A DNA stretch of 64,000 nt from Archangium gephyra (GCF_001027285.1 NZ_CP011509.1:980501-1044500), one strand, 5' to 3'. Numbered from the stretch's first letter, positions 8,213-18,455 are shown. A program made the numbers and translations. The notes: a model not told the origin generated them from the letters alone.

Positions 8213-9307
8213 TCAGCTCCCGACGCGGGTGGACTCGGGCAGGGGGGCCGGAGCGGGAGCGCCCGCGTCCTCCTGGCCCAGGGCCGCGAGCTTGCGCGCG
8301 AGCTGCTCGGCCTGGGCGCCCTTGGAGCCGGCATCGCCCCCCTTCACGCCCACCAGGGAGACCCGGGCGCGCTCCAGCAGGGCCACCTGTGCGTGCAGTT
8401 GCGCGAGCAGCCGCTCCCGCTTGCGGCCCAGCAAATCCAGGTGGTTGAGCTCCTCGCCCAGCGACGAGGCCGCCAATTCCAGCTGCCGGCGCGCCACCGA
8501 GTCCGTCGCCGCGGCCGCCTTGGCGCGCAGCTCCTGCACCTGGGCATCCACCTCTCCCTGGTGCACCGCGTGCAGCTGCGCTTCCAGCTCCGCGTGGGAC
8601 TCGGCGAGGGAGAACACCTCGCGCGCCATCTTCTCCAGCACGCCCACCAGCTCCGTCTTCCCGGGCCCCGGCGTCAGGCGTGCCGCTTCCTTCTGGCACT
8701 GCCGGTACAGCGTCACCGCGCGGGACACCAGGCCCTGGGCCTCGCCGGACAGCTGCTTCTCCAGCGCCGTGCCCCGCGCCTCCACCGCGTTGCCGTGCAC
8801 CGTCACGTGCGTGGCGAGCATGCCCACGCTCCAGAAGAGCGCCACCGCCGCCATGCCCAGCACCGCCCCCACCGCGCCCAGCCGCCCGTCGAAGAACCGC
8901 GCGTCCAGTACCGTCTTCACGTACAGCCCCAGGGGCACCAGCGCGCCCGCGCCCACCGCGCCGGCCAGCACCTGCAGCGGCTTGGGCTTCCACCGCGTCC
9001 CCAGCCAGCCCACCACCCCGGCCGCGAGCGCGCCCGTGCAGGCCTCGGACAGGGGGGAGGGGACGAAGAGCATGTCCGGGAGGTTCAGCAGCACGGGGAA
9101 GCCCAGCAGCATTCCCACGCGCACCTTCCAGTCCGCGCGCGCCCCGGCCAGCGCCGCGCCCGCCACCGCGAAGAAGGCCGCGTCGATGTGCAGGTTCAGC
9201 CGGGAGGCGGCTACCGCCAGCAGGCCCGCGGCCGCTCCGCCACCCAGCGCACGCAGGGTGCGCACCTCGAAGTCCTCGCGTTCCTGGAGCTGTATCGACA
9301 GGGGCAT
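8213..9307 (-). CDS. Membrane protein with long C-terminal coiled coil, function unknown
   Basis: A 364-residue protein. Residues about 18-190 contain several hydrophobic helices (LLAVAASRL, AAFFAVAGAAL, VGMLLGFPVLL, GALVPLGLYV, MAAVALFWSVGMLA). Residues about 200-330 are strongly helical, rich in Ala/Glu/Leu/Arg and predicted by eye to form a coiled coil, ending in a short Pro/Ala tail. No catalytic motif is seen. It lies 16 bases upstream of... that is, its start at 9307 faces the stop of the VWA gene (9324), so the two may be cotranscribed leftward. I recognise no family. Confidence 0.7.
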   Translation of the reverse strand: MPLSIQLQEREDFEVRTLRALGGGAAAGLLAVAASRLNLHIDAAFFAVAGAALAGARADWKVRVGMLLGFPVLLNLPDMLFVPSPLSEACTGALAAGVVGWLGTRWKPKPLQVLAGAVGAGALVPLGLYVKTVLDARFFDGRLGAVGAVLGMAAVALFWSVGMLATHVTVHGNAVEARGTALEKQLSGEAQGLVSRAVTLYRQCQKEAARLTPGPGKTELVGVLEKMAREVFSLAESHAELEAQLHAVHQGEVDAQVQELRAKAAAATDSVARRQLELAASSLGEELNHLDLLGRKRERLLAQLHAQVALLERARVSLVGVKGGDAGSKGAQAEQLARKLAALGQEDAGAPAPAPLPESTRVGS

Positions 9308-9323
9308 GGCCGGGCTTTCCTGA

Positions 9324-10739
9324 TCAGTCTGTACCGTAGGAGTTGTTCTGTCCGAAGGTCTTCAACGACTTGCGATGAAGCTGTAACGCCTCACGCTTCA
9401 CGGAGGTTTCATCCTGGGCGTTGAGGTAGGCTGCCTTCGTCCGGTCCACGTCCGCAAGCTCCCCCGCGAGCGCCGACGCGGAGCTGCCGAAGAGGGCCCG
9501 GGCGTTGTCCAGCATGCCCAGGGCCTTCTGGCGGTTGCCGCGCTTCATCTCCTCGGCGGCCGCCTGCATCTCCCGGGCCCCGAGCGCCCTCACCGCGTGC
9601 ACCCGCACGTCCTGGTCCAGGTTGGCCCGCACCAGCGCCTCGTCGTCCGTCACCTTCGCCGCCAGGGGGAGGTACGTCTCCACGGGCCGTGCGGCCTCCA
9701 CGTCCTGGTAGCGCAGCCGCACCCCCAGCACGCCCCGGTCCGCGCCCGGGGAGGCCCCCAGGTCCAGGGTCAGCTTCACCACCACCTGCGCGTCCTGCCC
9801 ACCCGCCAGGTCGTACAGGCGCACCACCCGGCTGTTCCCCTCGCGCCGCGCCGGCACGCCCATCACCTCGGCCTCTCCCACCCCCTCGGGCAGCTCCAGC
9901 CGCAGCTCCACCCCGCGCGCCAGTGTCCCCGCGGCCTGCTCCAGCTCGCGCCGGACGATCTCTCCCAGCTTCTCCGAGTCCTGGATGTAGCCGTAGAAGC
10001 CGCCGCCCTGCTCGGCCAGGCCCCGCATCAGCCGCTCGTTGAACTCATCGCCCACGCCCAGGCCGCTCACCGTCATGCCCTGGTGCTGGTACGTGTCCGC
10101 CAGCTTCAGCAGCTCCGAGTCCTCGACGAGGCCCTCGGTGGGCTGCCCGTCGCTCAGCAGGAGGATGCGGCTCACCCGGAAGTGCTCCACGTACGGGAGC
10201 AGCTGCTGGGCCGCCGCCTGCAGGCCGCCGCTGATGTTGGTGGCGCCCGCGTCCTCGATGGTGTCGACGAACGCCAACATCTGCTGACGCACCTCCTCCG
10301 TCACCTGCTGGCTGGGGAAGACGCGCACGTCCGAGCCGTAGTGCACCAGGGCCAGCCGGTCCTCTGCGCCCAGCTGTTGCACCAGCAGCCGCGCCGCCTG
10401 CTTCGCGTCCGCCAGCTTCTGTCCGCGCATGGAGCCCGAGCGGTCGATGACGAGCGCCAGGCTCACCGGCACGCGCGTCTGCTCGCGGGGCTTGTCCGCG
10501 CGCACCGTCAGCACGGCATAGGCCTCGCTGGGCCCGGTGATGAGGTAGGCCCCGGACAGCTTGCCCTCCAGCGTCACCGGGCCATTCTTCGCGGTGGCCA
10601 GGGGCAGCACCACGCCGGTGGGGGCCTCGCCGGGTTGGGCCAGGGTGTGGCTCGTGTCCTTCTGGCGGGGCAGGCCCACGACCGCCGCCGTCAGGGCGAG
10701 CAGTCCGGTGGTGGCCAGCAGCAGGGCGGTTCGGTTCAT
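9324..10739 (-). CDS. Exported von Willebrand factor A (VWA) domain protein
   Basis: A 471-residue protein with an N-terminal hydrophobic signal or anchor (residues 5-23). The VWA domain covers about residues 90-270 with the metal-site motif D99-R-S101-G-S103, followed by the expected Thr (ATNISGG) and a LLSDGQPTEG strand. The C-terminal part (about 280-470) resembles the beta-sandwich and helical end found in bacterial VWA proteins of the inter-alpha-trypsin-inhibitor type. VWA domains bind protein ligands through the metal. I chose the ATG at 10739 because the signal peptide starts there and GAGG lies upstream; the frame stays open to 10826. Partners are unknown. Confidence 0.85.
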   Translation of the reverse strand: MNRTALLLATTGLLALTAAVVGLPRQKDTSHTLAQPGEAPTGVVLPLATAKNGPVTLEGKLSGAYLITGPSEAYAVLTVRADKPREQTRVPVSLALVIDRSGSMRGQKLADAKQAARLLVQQLGAEDRLALVHYGSDVRVFPSQQVTEEVRQQMLAFVDTIEDAGATNISGGLQAAAQQLLPYVEHFRVSRILLLSDGQPTEGLVEDSELLKLADTYQHQGMTVSGLGVGDEFNERLMRGLAEQGGGFYGYIQDSEKLGEIVRRELEQAAGTLARGVELRLELPEGVGEAEVMGVPARREGNSRVVRLYDLAGGQDAQVVVKLTLDLGASPGADRGVLGVRLRYQDVEAARPVETYLPLAAKVTDDEALVRANLDQDVRVHAVRALGAREMQAAAEEMKRGNRQKALGMLDNARALFGSSASALAGELADVDRTKAAYLNAQDETSVKREALQLHRKSLKTFGQNNSYGTD

Positions 10740-10839
10740 CGGAAATCCTCGGGGGGCAGTCGGTGCGCGCAGCCTGACGCAGGTGCGTCGCTTTCCCCAT
10801 CCGTCACCAGGAGGAGGGTCCGACAACCGGAGGATGCCG

Positions 10840-13395
10840 TCAGGTTCCCACGGCGGCGGCGTTGTTGAGCACCAGCTCGCGCACCACGCGCCGCACGGCC
10901 GTCTCGTCGAAGGGCTTCTCCAGGGTGGGGTTGGGCACCCGGGCGAGGAAGTCCCGCGCCCCCTGGGTGAAGGCGCCGCCGGAGACGAAGACGAAGCGCC
11001 GCTCCAGCCCCGAGCCGGCCTGCTGGATGGCCTCGTACAGGTCCTTGCCGCCCAGGTCCGGCATCATCACGTCGCACAGCACGGCGTGGAAGCGGTTGTC
11101 CGTGGTCAGCTTCTCCAGGGCCTGCCGCCCGCTGGTGGCCAGCTCCACCTCGTGCTCGCGCAGAATGCGCCGCAGGGCGCGGCCGACGGCGGGCTCATCG
11201 TCCACGATGAGCACCCGTCCGCGCTGGGTGATGGGCACCTGGGGCGCCGCCACCGGCTTCTGCACCCGGGCGCCCTGCTCGGCCGCGGGCAGCACCACCC
11301 GCACCGTGGTGCCCCGGCCCGGCTGGCTCTCCACCGAAATCTCTCCGCCCAGGCTGGTGATGATGCCGTGGCAGATGGACAGGCCCAGGCCCGTGCCCAC
11401 GCCCACCGGCTTGGTGGTGAAGAACGGATCGAAGATGCGGCCCAGCACTTCGGGAGGGATGCCCGAGCCCGTGTCCTGCACCTCGGCGATCACCCGGCCC
11501 TGCTCGCCCTCGCGCGTCACCAGGCGGATCTCATTCTTCTCCGCCGCGCCCTCGGGGATGGCCTGCGCCGCGTTCACCACCAGGTTGAGGAACACCTGGC
11601 ACAGCCGGCCCTCGTTGCCCTTCACGTACGGCATCGGCCCGTACTCGCGCTTGAGCCGCGCCCGGTGCTTGATTTCATTGGCGGCCAGCATCACCGCCGA
11701 GTCCAGCACCGCGTGCAGATCCACCGCCTCCAGCCGCTCCTCGTCCGGGCGGGAGAAGGCCTTGAGCTGGCGGACAATCTGGCGCACGCGCTCGGCGCCC
11801 TCGCGGGCCTCCATGATGACCGAGCGCCACTCGTCCACCTCGGGCCGCGCCGCCAGCCCGCCCGGCATCATGGACGGCATGCGGCGCATCTCGTCCAGGA
11901 GGAAGCCCAGGTTGGAGATGACGAAGGCCAGCGGGTTGTTGATCTCGTGGGCGATGCCCGCGGCCAGCGTGCCCATGGAGGCCATGCGGTCCGCCAGCGA
12001 CAGCTGGGACTGCAACTTGCGCTGCTCGGTGACGTCGCGCGCGATGGACACCACGGCCGGCTCGCCGTCGAAGAGCAGCGGCAGCGAGGCGAACTCCACC
12101 ACCCGCACCTTGCCGTCCTGCCGCCGCATGCGCCGCTCGCCCGTCACCAGCGACACCATGCCCTCGGGCGTGGGCGGCTCGTCCACGAGGAACTCCTGCA
12201 GCCGCCGGCCCATCAAGTCATGGGGCCGCTCGAAGCCCAGCGCCGTCACCAGCGCCGAGTTGGCGTAGATGATGTGCTCGTCGCGCTGGATGGCCGCCGG
12301 CTCCGGCACGCCCTCCAGCAGCAGGCGGAAGCTGGCCTCGGACAGCTTGAGGGCCTCCTCGAACTGGCGGCGCTCGGTGATGTCCCGGGCGATGCCCTCC
12401 ACCGCCACGCACAGGCCGGTGGCGTCCAGCACCGGCGTCACCACGTGCTGCAACCACACCAGGCGCCCGTCGCGCCGGGTGAAGCGCACCACCACGGGCG
12501 TGTCCGCCATCCGCTCGGGGTCGGACAGCAGCTGCTCGAGCACCTGCAGGTCCTCCGAGTGCACCTGGCGGTGCCACAGCCCGGGGTCCCGGTAGTGCTC
12601 CTCCGGGGAGAAGCCCAGGTTGTTGGTCACCACGCCGCTGATGAAGGCGAAGCTGCGCGTGCCCGCCAGCTGGTAGCGGTACAGCACGTCCGAGGCGTTC
12701 TCCGCGATGCGCCGGAAGCGCAGCTCGCGCTCGCGCAGCGCCCGCTCGGACTGCCGCTGCTCCATGCACAGGGCGATGGCCCCCGCCGCCGCCCACAGCA
12801 GGTCCACCTCCAGCTTGTCCCACTCGCGCGCCTCGGCGCAGTTGTCGAAGCCGATGAAGCCCGCCAGCGTGCCATGCACCCACAGGGGCAGCGTCAGCAC
12901 CGAGAGGATCTGCTGCGGCTCCAGGACGGCCCGCTCCTCCGGGGGGAAGTTCTTCACCAGCCCCGTCAGCACCTGTCCGCGCGACAGCAGCTCGTACAGG
13001 CGGGGCATCTGCCGCTCCAGCGGCATGTCCTGCAGCATCGGGTTGTTCAGCTCCGGCTTCACCCCGGGCGCACACCACTCGGCACGTTGGCTGAAGAGCT
13101 GATTGCCGTCCGGCGAGCGGTGCGCCTCGAAGATGTAGGCGCGGCTGGCGCCAGAGGCCTCGCCCAGGGGGGCCACCAGCCGCTCGAAGATGCTCTCCGA
13201 GGCCGTGGCCGCCAGCAGCCGCTGCTGGATCTCCACCACGGCCGTCAGGTAGCGCTCGCGCCGGGCCAACGCGTCCGTCGTCGCCCGCCGCTCGTTGAGG
13301 TCATTGAGCGAGCCGCACGTCCCGAGGGTCGTGCCGTCTTCCGCGTCGGTCTGCTGGGGCTTCGGATGCATGAGGATGGGGAGCTTCGATTCCAC
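10840..13395 (-). CDS. Soluble hybrid histidine kinase (GAF-PAS-PAS-HisKA-HATPase-receiver)
   Basis: An 851-residue protein without membrane helices. By eye the order is GAF-like (about 55-210), PAS (about 225-345, ending VEGIARDITERR), PAS (about 350-460, ending VSIARDVTEQR), HisKA with phospho-acceptor H483 in AHEINNP, HATPase with DTGSGIPPE and GTGLGLSIC, and a C-terminal receiver with phospho-acceptor D775 in CDVMMPD. It autophosphorylates in response to an unknown cytoplasmic signal and passes phosphate to its own receiver. No output regulator is adjacent, an orphan arrangement common in myxobacteria. An internal Met at residue 9 is an alternative start. Confidence 0.93.
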   Translation of the reverse strand: MESKLPILMHPKPQQTDAEDGTTLGTCGSLNDLNERRATTDALARRERYLTAVVEIQQRLLAATASESIFERLVAPLGEASGASRAYIFEAHRSPDGNQLFSQRAEWCAPGVKPELNNPMLQDMPLERQMPRLYELLSRGQVLTGLVKNFPPEERAVLEPQQILSVLTLPLWVHGTLAGFIGFDNCAEAREWDKLEVDLLWAAAGAIALCMEQRQSERALRERELRFRRIAENASDVLYRYQLAGTRSFAFISGVVTNNLGFSPEEHYRDPGLWHRQVHSEDLQVLEQLLSDPERMADTPVVVRFTRRDGRLVWLQHVVTPVLDATGLCVAVEGIARDITERRQFEEALKLSEASFRLLLEGVPEPAAIQRDEHIIYANSALVTALGFERPHDLMGRRLQEFLVDEPPTPEGMVSLVTGERRMRRQDGKVRVVEFASLPLLFDGEPAVVSIARDVTEQRKLQSQLSLADRMASMGTLAAGIAHEINNPLAFVISNLGFLLDEMRRMPSMMPGGLAARPEVDEWRSVIMEAREGAERVRQIVRQLKAFSRPDEERLEAVDLHAVLDSAVMLAANEIKHRARLKREYGPMPYVKGNEGRLCQVFLNLVVNAAQAIPEGAAEKNEIRLVTREGEQGRVIAEVQDTGSGIPPEVLGRIFDPFFTTKPVGVGTGLGLSICHGIITSLGGEISVESQPGRGTTVRVVLPAAEQGARVQKPVAAPQVPITQRGRVLIVDDEPAVGRALRRILREHEVELATSGRQALEKLTTDNRFHAVLCDVMMPDLGGKDLYEAIQQAGSGLERRFVFVSGGAFTQGARDFLARVPNPTLEKPFDETAVRRVVRELVLNNAAAVGT

Positions 13396-13504
13396 GGGCT
13401 CGGGGGCGCCCGGGGGAACCGCCTCGCTGGAGAATTACGATAGCCTGACCTACATCCTTCTGCACCATCCTCCAAGAAAACGTGCCTTCCTGCTTGTTCG
13501 TGGA

Positions 13505-16012
13505 TCAGCTGGCCACAGCGGACACGGGGACGGCGGGTGCCTCGCGGGGCAGGCGGACGTGGAAGCAGCTGCCGAGCTGGGCCCCCGGGCTCTCGGCCCA
13601 GATGCTGCCGCCGTGGCGTTGGACGATCTCCCGGCAGATGAAGAGCCCCAGGCCCAGGCCGCCGAAGTGGCGCGCGGTGGCGTTGGAGGCGCGGGCGAAG
13701 GGCTGGAAGAGCAGGGCGATGCTCTCGGAGGGGATGCCGATGCCCTGGTCGCGCACCCGGAGCTCCACCGCCTCGGGGGACAGGTGGAAGCTCACGTGCA
13801 CGGTGCCGCCCTGGGGTGAGTACCGCACGGCGTTGGCCAGCAGGTTGGTGATGACCTGCTCCAGACGGGGGCCGTCCCAGAGGCCCTCCACCGCCTGGAC
13901 GGGGGCCTCCAGCACGAAGCGCAGCCCCTCGTTGCCCCGCATCTCGAAGCGCTCGATGACTTCACGCACCAGGGGCAGGAGGTCCAACGGTGCGCGCTCC
14001 AACTCGAAGCGGCCGGCTTGAATCCGCGAGGTGTCCAGCAGGTCATCCACCAGCCGGGTGAGGCGATCCGTCTGGCGGGCCATGGAGCGCAGGGCCTTGA
14101 GGGTGCGCTCGCGCTCGGGGAAGTCGCCGCCCTTCTCCATGCGGCTGAGGGTGAGGGCGGCGAAGCCCTTGAGGGGGGTGAGGGGCGTGCGCAGCTCGTG
14201 GCTGGCCACGGAGAGGAACTCCTCGCGCAGACGCACGGCCTCGCGCAGCTCGCCCTGGGCGGCCTCGGTGCGGGTGGCCATCTCGTTGAAGCCGCGGCAC
14301 AGCCCGCCCAGCTCGTCGTCCTCCTCCTCGGGGACGCGGCGCGACAGCTCGCCCCGGCCGATGGCGGCGGTGGCCTCCACCAGCGTCTCCAGGCGGCGGA
14401 TGATGTCGCGGGCGACGAACTGGGCCAGCGCCAGCATGAGCAGCACACCCAGCGCGAGGATGGCGATGAAGGCCACGCTGGTGCGGGTGATGGCGCGGTA
14501 GGCCACGCCCATGTCCTGGGCGACGACGACGCTCCACTCGGTGCCGGGCACGGGCGCGTCCGCGGCCAGGAGAATCCGCTGATCCTCCGGGCCGAACGTC
14601 TCCACCACGCCCTCCTCGCTGGTGGACAGCTGCTGGCGCAGGACGCCGGGCAGGTGGGCCTCGCTCAGCAGGGGCGCGCCGGGCTGGGTGTCGCGCAGGA
14701 GCAGCAGGCCGCGCCGGTCCAGCACCTGGACGCGGAAGCGCTGGGCGGCGGGAGTCACCGCGGCGGACAGGCGCTCCAGGGAGAGCAGGCCCACGAGGAT
14801 GCCCTCCAGCTTGCCCTCCTGCTTGAAGGGCAGGGCGATGGCGACATGGGGCAGGTCCATGATGCTGATGTAGGGGCGCGAGATGTAGGGAGCGCCGGTG
14901 CTCATCACGCCCGCGTAGTAGTCGCGGTGGGAGAAGCTGCCGAGGTTGCGGGTGCCGTAGGAGGCGGCGAAGCCCTCGCCCTCCTTGTCCACGACGATGG
15001 CGGCGTCGAAGGCGCGGGCCTGGGCGGGGAGGTTGCTCAGGTAGAGCGCCACCTGGGCGTGGTCCCGGTTGGCGTAGGCCTTGCGGAAGCCGGGAGACTC
15101 GAGCAGCAGCTGCAGGGACTCGCGCGCGTCGTCGAGGTAGCGCACGAGGAAGTCCGCCTCACCGGCGGCGGCGCGGATGGTGTCGTCGCGCACCTGGCGC
15201 TCGATGGCGTTCTGGGCCATCCACGCCGCGAAGCCGCCCAGGGCCAGCAGGGGCACCACGCCGGCGAAGGCCAGGCCGCGCAGCAGCTTGAAGCCGATGG
15301 TGCGGGGCGCGCGCGGGCGCAGGCCGAGCGCCGAGGCGACGCACGCCAGGGTGAGGATGAGGTAGATGCTGGAGCCCGGCCCCGTGCCGAGGCGGGCCAC
15401 GGCCCAGGCGAGCAGCGCGAAGTCCAGCGCGAGCACGCCCAGCAGCAGGCGCGGCAGCGGGGGCCAGCGGTGGACGGCGGGGGACAGCAGCCCCGCGCCG
15501 CAGCCCAGGAAGACGAGCCCCATGGGCACCAGCAGGGGCGCCACGGCGGCGTAGAAGACGGGGGGGAAGCGGTTGCCCGCCCCCAGCATGAGCAGGCCGA
15601 AGGCGAGCGCGACGAGCGCCACCACGCCGCGGAACACCTCGCGCCGCCGCCACGCCGGAGACGTCTCCAGGGCCAGGCCCGCCAGCAGCAGCGGGAAGAG
15701 GATGGCCCCGGTGAGGCCCCCGGTGCGCACGTGGAGCACCCACCAGTACAGCCCGGTGACGGCGCCGAAGCCCACGCGTCCCAGCACGTCCAGCCAGCGG
15801 GGCGCCTGGGCGTAGAGCATGGTGGCCATGAGCACCACGCTGCTGGCCAGGTACACCACGCCCATGGGGCGCACGTACGGGTAGAGGGGCCGGAAGTAGG
15901 CCGCGTGGAATTCGTACGGCACGTACGTCATCGCCACGCCGAAGATGAGACCGAACACCGCTGCGGGCCAGGTGAGGGGCAAAGGTGGCGGGCGCGGGGG
16001 CTCGTCTCTCAT
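13505..16012 (-). CDS. Membrane histidine kinase with multi-helix N-terminus, Cache sensor and HAMP
   Basis: An 835-residue kinase. The N-terminus (about 10-250) is a block of about eight hydrophobic helices. An extracytoplasmic Cache-like sensor (about 265-500; note YGTRNLGSFSHRDYY and DLPHVAIALPF) follows, then a membrane helix (about 505-530), HAMP (to about 580), HisKA with H605 in SHELRTPLTPL, and HATPase with DQGIGIPSE and GGLGLGLFIC. It would sense a small periplasmic ligand. The ATG at 16012 has GGAAGGGGGG just upstream; an in-frame ATG five codons earlier is less well placed. No response regulator is adjacent. Confidence 0.92.
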   Translation of the reverse strand: MRDEPPRPPPLPLTWPAAVFGLIFGVAMTYVPYEFHAAYFRPLYPYVRPMGVVYLASSVVLMATMLYAQAPRWLDVLGRVGFGAVTGLYWWVLHVRTGGLTGAILFPLLLAGLALETSPAWRRREVFRGVVALVALAFGLLMLGAGNRFPPVFYAAVAPLLVPMGLVFLGCGAGLLSPAVHRWPPLPRLLLGVLALDFALLAWAVARLGTGPGSSIYLILTLACVASALGLRPRAPRTIGFKLLRGLAFAGVVPLLALGGFAAWMAQNAIERQVRDDTIRAAAGEADFLVRYLDDARESLQLLLESPGFRKAYANRDHAQVALYLSNLPAQARAFDAAIVVDKEGEGFAASYGTRNLGSFSHRDYYAGVMSTGAPYISRPYISIMDLPHVAIALPFKQEGKLEGILVGLLSLERLSAAVTPAAQRFRVQVLDRRGLLLLRDTQPGAPLLSEAHLPGVLRQQLSTSEEGVVETFGPEDQRILLAADAPVPGTEWSVVVAQDMGVAYRAITRTSVAFIAILALGVLLMLALAQFVARDIIRRLETLVEATAAIGRGELSRRVPEEEDDELGGLCRGFNEMATRTEAAQGELREAVRLREEFLSVASHELRTPLTPLKGFAALTLSRMEKGGDFPERERTLKALRSMARQTDRLTRLVDDLLDTSRIQAGRFELERAPLDLLPLVREVIERFEMRGNEGLRFVLEAPVQAVEGLWDGPRLEQVITNLLANAVRYSPQGGTVHVSFHLSPEAVELRVRDQGIGIPSESIALLFQPFARASNATARHFGGLGLGLFICREIVQRHGGSIWAESPGAQLGSCFHVRLPREAPAVPVSAVAS

Positions 16013-16112
16013 GCACCCCCCTTCCAATCAGCTTGCCCGTCTCAAATCCACCGCCCCCGAGTGATTCGTCCATCGCCCGACAACGCGGGGGTGTGGGGAA
16101 GGGTGCTCTGGC

Positions 16113-17789
16113 TCAGTGGGTGGCCTCGAGGGGGAGCTGGACGGTGAAGGTGGCGCCGGCTCCCGGGGTGCTGGTGACGCTCACGGTGCCGCCCAGGGCC
16201 TCGACGATTTGACGGGTGATGTAGAGGCCGAGGCCGAGGCCGCCGTAGTGGCGATCGGAGACGGCGCGCTCGAAGCGGCCGAAGAGGCGCGGGAGGCTCT
16301 CGGGGGAGATGCCGATGCCCTCGTCGCGCACCTCGAGGCGGGCGCCCGAGGCGTCGCAGGACACCTTGAGGCGCACGGGCTTGCCGGCGCCGTACTTGAG
16401 GGCATTGGAGAGCAGGTTGGTGACGACCTGCTCCAGGCGGAGCCGGTCCCAGGAGCCCACGGTGGAGCCGGAGAGCTCCAGGAGGATGGGGCTGTGGGCC
16501 TGGGTGGCGGGCAGCTCGAAGCGGGCGGCCACGTCCTGGACGAGCGCGGCGAGGTCCACCGGCTCCAGGTCCAGGCGCAGGCGGCCGGCGTGGATGCGGG
16601 TGACGTCCAGCAGCTCGTTGACGAGCGCGTTGAGGCGGCCGGCGTTGCGGTCGATGTTCTCCAGCTTGGCCATGAGGGCGGCGGGGGGCTGGCCGGACTC
16701 GGCGCGGCGGGCCCCGCGCAGCAGGGACTGGACGTTGAGCTTGAGGGAGGTGGTGGGGGTGCGCAGCTCGTGGGCGGCGACGGTGAAGAACTCATCGCGC
16801 TGGGCCACGGCCTGGCGGGCCTCGCGGAAGAGCAGGGCGTTGTCCACCGAGAGGGCCACGCGGTCGGCGAGGTCCTCGGCGAAGCGCAGGTCCTCCCGGC
16901 CGAAGGAGCGGGGGGCGAAGGTGAAGAGGACGAGCGCGCCGAGGATGCGTCCGCGCGCGCGCAGGGGCACGGCCACCAGGGAGCGGGGCCCGAGTGCCTG
17001 CATGAGGCGCAGGTGCTCGGGGTCGCGGGTGAGGGACTGGAGGAGGGAGGGCGTCAGCTCGGTGAGGAGCTGGGGCACGTCCTGGGGCAGCAGCAGGCCC
17101 AGGAGGCCGGGCTCGCCGGGGGCGCCGCCGGGGGCTTCGGCCGAGCGCCGCAGGACCTCGACGAGCAGGGCCTCCTGGACGGGCTCGGTGGCGACGGTCT
17201 CGAGCAGGAGGGGCTGGCCGCGGCTGTCCATGACCTGGAGGACGCAGGCGTCGGCGAAGGCGGGGACGCCGCGGCGGGCCAGCTCGTGCAGGGCGCTCTC
17301 CACGTCGAGGGAGGCGGTGAGCAGGTGGCTGGCCTCGGCGAGGAAGGAGGCCTCGCGCTCCTCGCGCTTGCGGCGGGTGATGTCGTTGAACCAGACGGAG
17401 AGCCCATCGCCGCGCTTGAGGGCGACGAGGCGGAACCAGCGCTCGTGGTTCTCCAGGGGGAAGTACACCTCGTCCACGTAGGGCTGGCCGGTCTCCACCA
17501 CGAGGGCGAAGCGGGAGTGGATGCCGCGGCTGCGCGCGTCGGGGAGCAGCTCGACGATGCCCCGGCCGAGCACGAAGGCCAGGCTCATGCCCATCATGGT
17601 CTCGGCGGCGGGGTTGGCGTACAGCCAGCGGAAGTCCACCAGGGCGCCGGAGTCATCGCGCACGGCGGACACGGCCATGTAGCCATCCGGGTGGTCCGCG
17701 GCGAAGGACCAGTCGTCCACGGCCATGGGAGAGGACGCCTCCGGAAGCTCCGGACGGAAGCTCTTCGCGGCTCCACGGGATTGAGACAT
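16113..17789 (-). CDS. Soluble histidine kinase (PAS-GAF-HisKA-HATPase)
   Basis: A 558-residue cytoplasmic kinase. A PAS domain covers about residues 20-145 (ending VWFNDITRRKR), a GAF domain about 150-325, HisKA has H340 in AHELRTPTTSL, and the HATPase domain has DEGIGISPE and GGLGLGLYIT. It lacks a receiver. The AGGAGG ribosome site decides the ATG at 17789. It lies 100 bases upstream of the membrane kinase gene on the same strand, so three kinases in a row (10840-17789) are oriented together. The signal and partner regulators are unknown. Confidence 0.92.
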   Translation of the reverse strand: MSQSRGAAKSFRPELPEASSPMAVDDWSFAADHPDGYMAVSAVRDDSGALVDFRWLYANPAAETMMGMSLAFVLGRGIVELLPDARSRGIHSRFALVVETGQPYVDEVYFPLENHERWFRLVALKRGDGLSVWFNDITRRKREEREASFLAEASHLLTASLDVESALHELARRGVPAFADACVLQVMDSRGQPLLLETVATEPVQEALLVEVLRRSAEAPGGAPGEPGLLGLLLPQDVPQLLTELTPSLLQSLTRDPEHLRLMQALGPRSLVAVPLRARGRILGALVLFTFAPRSFGREDLRFAEDLADRVALSVDNALLFREARQAVAQRDEFFTVAAHELRTPTTSLKLNVQSLLRGARRAESGQPPAALMAKLENIDRNAGRLNALVNELLDVTRIHAGRLRLDLEPVDLAALVQDVAARFELPATQAHSPILLELSGSTVGSWDRLRLEQVVTNLLSNALKYGAGKPVRLKVSCDASGARLEVRDEGIGISPESLPRLFGRFERAVSDRHYGGLGLGLYITRQIVEALGGTVSVTSTPGAGATFTVQLPLEATH

Positions 17790-17879
17790 GGCGCGCGACC
17801 TCCTGTGGCGCAGGACCCCCCAGCGCCTGCTCACCCTGGAAGCGTGAGAGGAGTCGGGGCGGGGATCAAGCCGGGGGGG

Positions 17880-18392
17880 TCAGGCGACCTCGAGGACCGT
17901 CCACTCGCGTACCTCCCCGGCGAGGGTCACCTCGATGGTGTCACCCGCCCGACGTCCCAGGAGGGCGCGGCCCACGGGGGAGGCGGGGGTGATGACGGAG
18001 AGGAAGCCATCGCCACCGGGGCCGGTGAGCTCGGTGCCGGCGCCGACGGGGAGGAGGAAGAAGGTGCGCTCGGAGAAGCCCTCCTCGTCCTCGGTGGACA
18101 CGTCGATGAGGGCGCCGAGGGCGACGGGGCTCTTGCGGGAGAAGCGGGGGAGGCCTTCCTGCTGGAAGTCGGAGAGGGCCTTGAGCTCCTCCTGGACGCG
18201 GCGGGCGCGCTGGGCCTGGCCGGTGGCGAGGCTGCCGTACTCGATGACGGCGCGGCCGTCTTCCTTCTTCTCGGACTCGGTGGCGAGGGTGCGGGCGGCC
18301 TCACGGGCCTCGAGCTCGGCGCGGTGGGCGAGGCGGTCGCTCTGGTGGAGCCGTTCGGCGAGCTGGTCGAGCAGGGCGTGTTTGTCCAACAT
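17880..18392 (-). CDS. GreA/GreB-family transcript cleavage factor homologue
   Basis: A 170-residue protein with the two-part layout of Gre factors: an N-terminal helical hairpin (about 1-85, charged, with an acidic tip region near SEKKEDG) and a C-terminal FKBP-like domain (about 90-168) containing the signature VITPASPVGRALLGRRAGDTI, very close to the GreA/GreB C-terminal motif. Gre factors stimulate RNA cleavage in backtracked RNA polymerase. The hairpin sequence departs from canonical GreA, so it may be one of the variant Gre paralogues. The start is assigned at ATG 18392; no strong ribosome site is seen. It is divergent from the rhodanese gene 63 bases away. Confidence 0.82.
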   Translation of the reverse strand: MLDKHALLDQLAERLHQSDRLAHRAELEAREAARTLATESEKKEDGRAVIEYGSLATGQAQRARRVQEELKALSDFQQEGLPRFSRKSPVALGALIDVSTEDEEGFSERTFFLLPVGAGTELTGPGGDGFLSVITPASPVGRALLGRRAGDTIEVTLAGEVREWTVLEVA

Positions 18393-18455
18393 GATGCGAC
18401 GGGACTGTAGCGCCGTGGAACGAGGGCTCCAGTTTCCGGCTACAGTCCGGCGCCC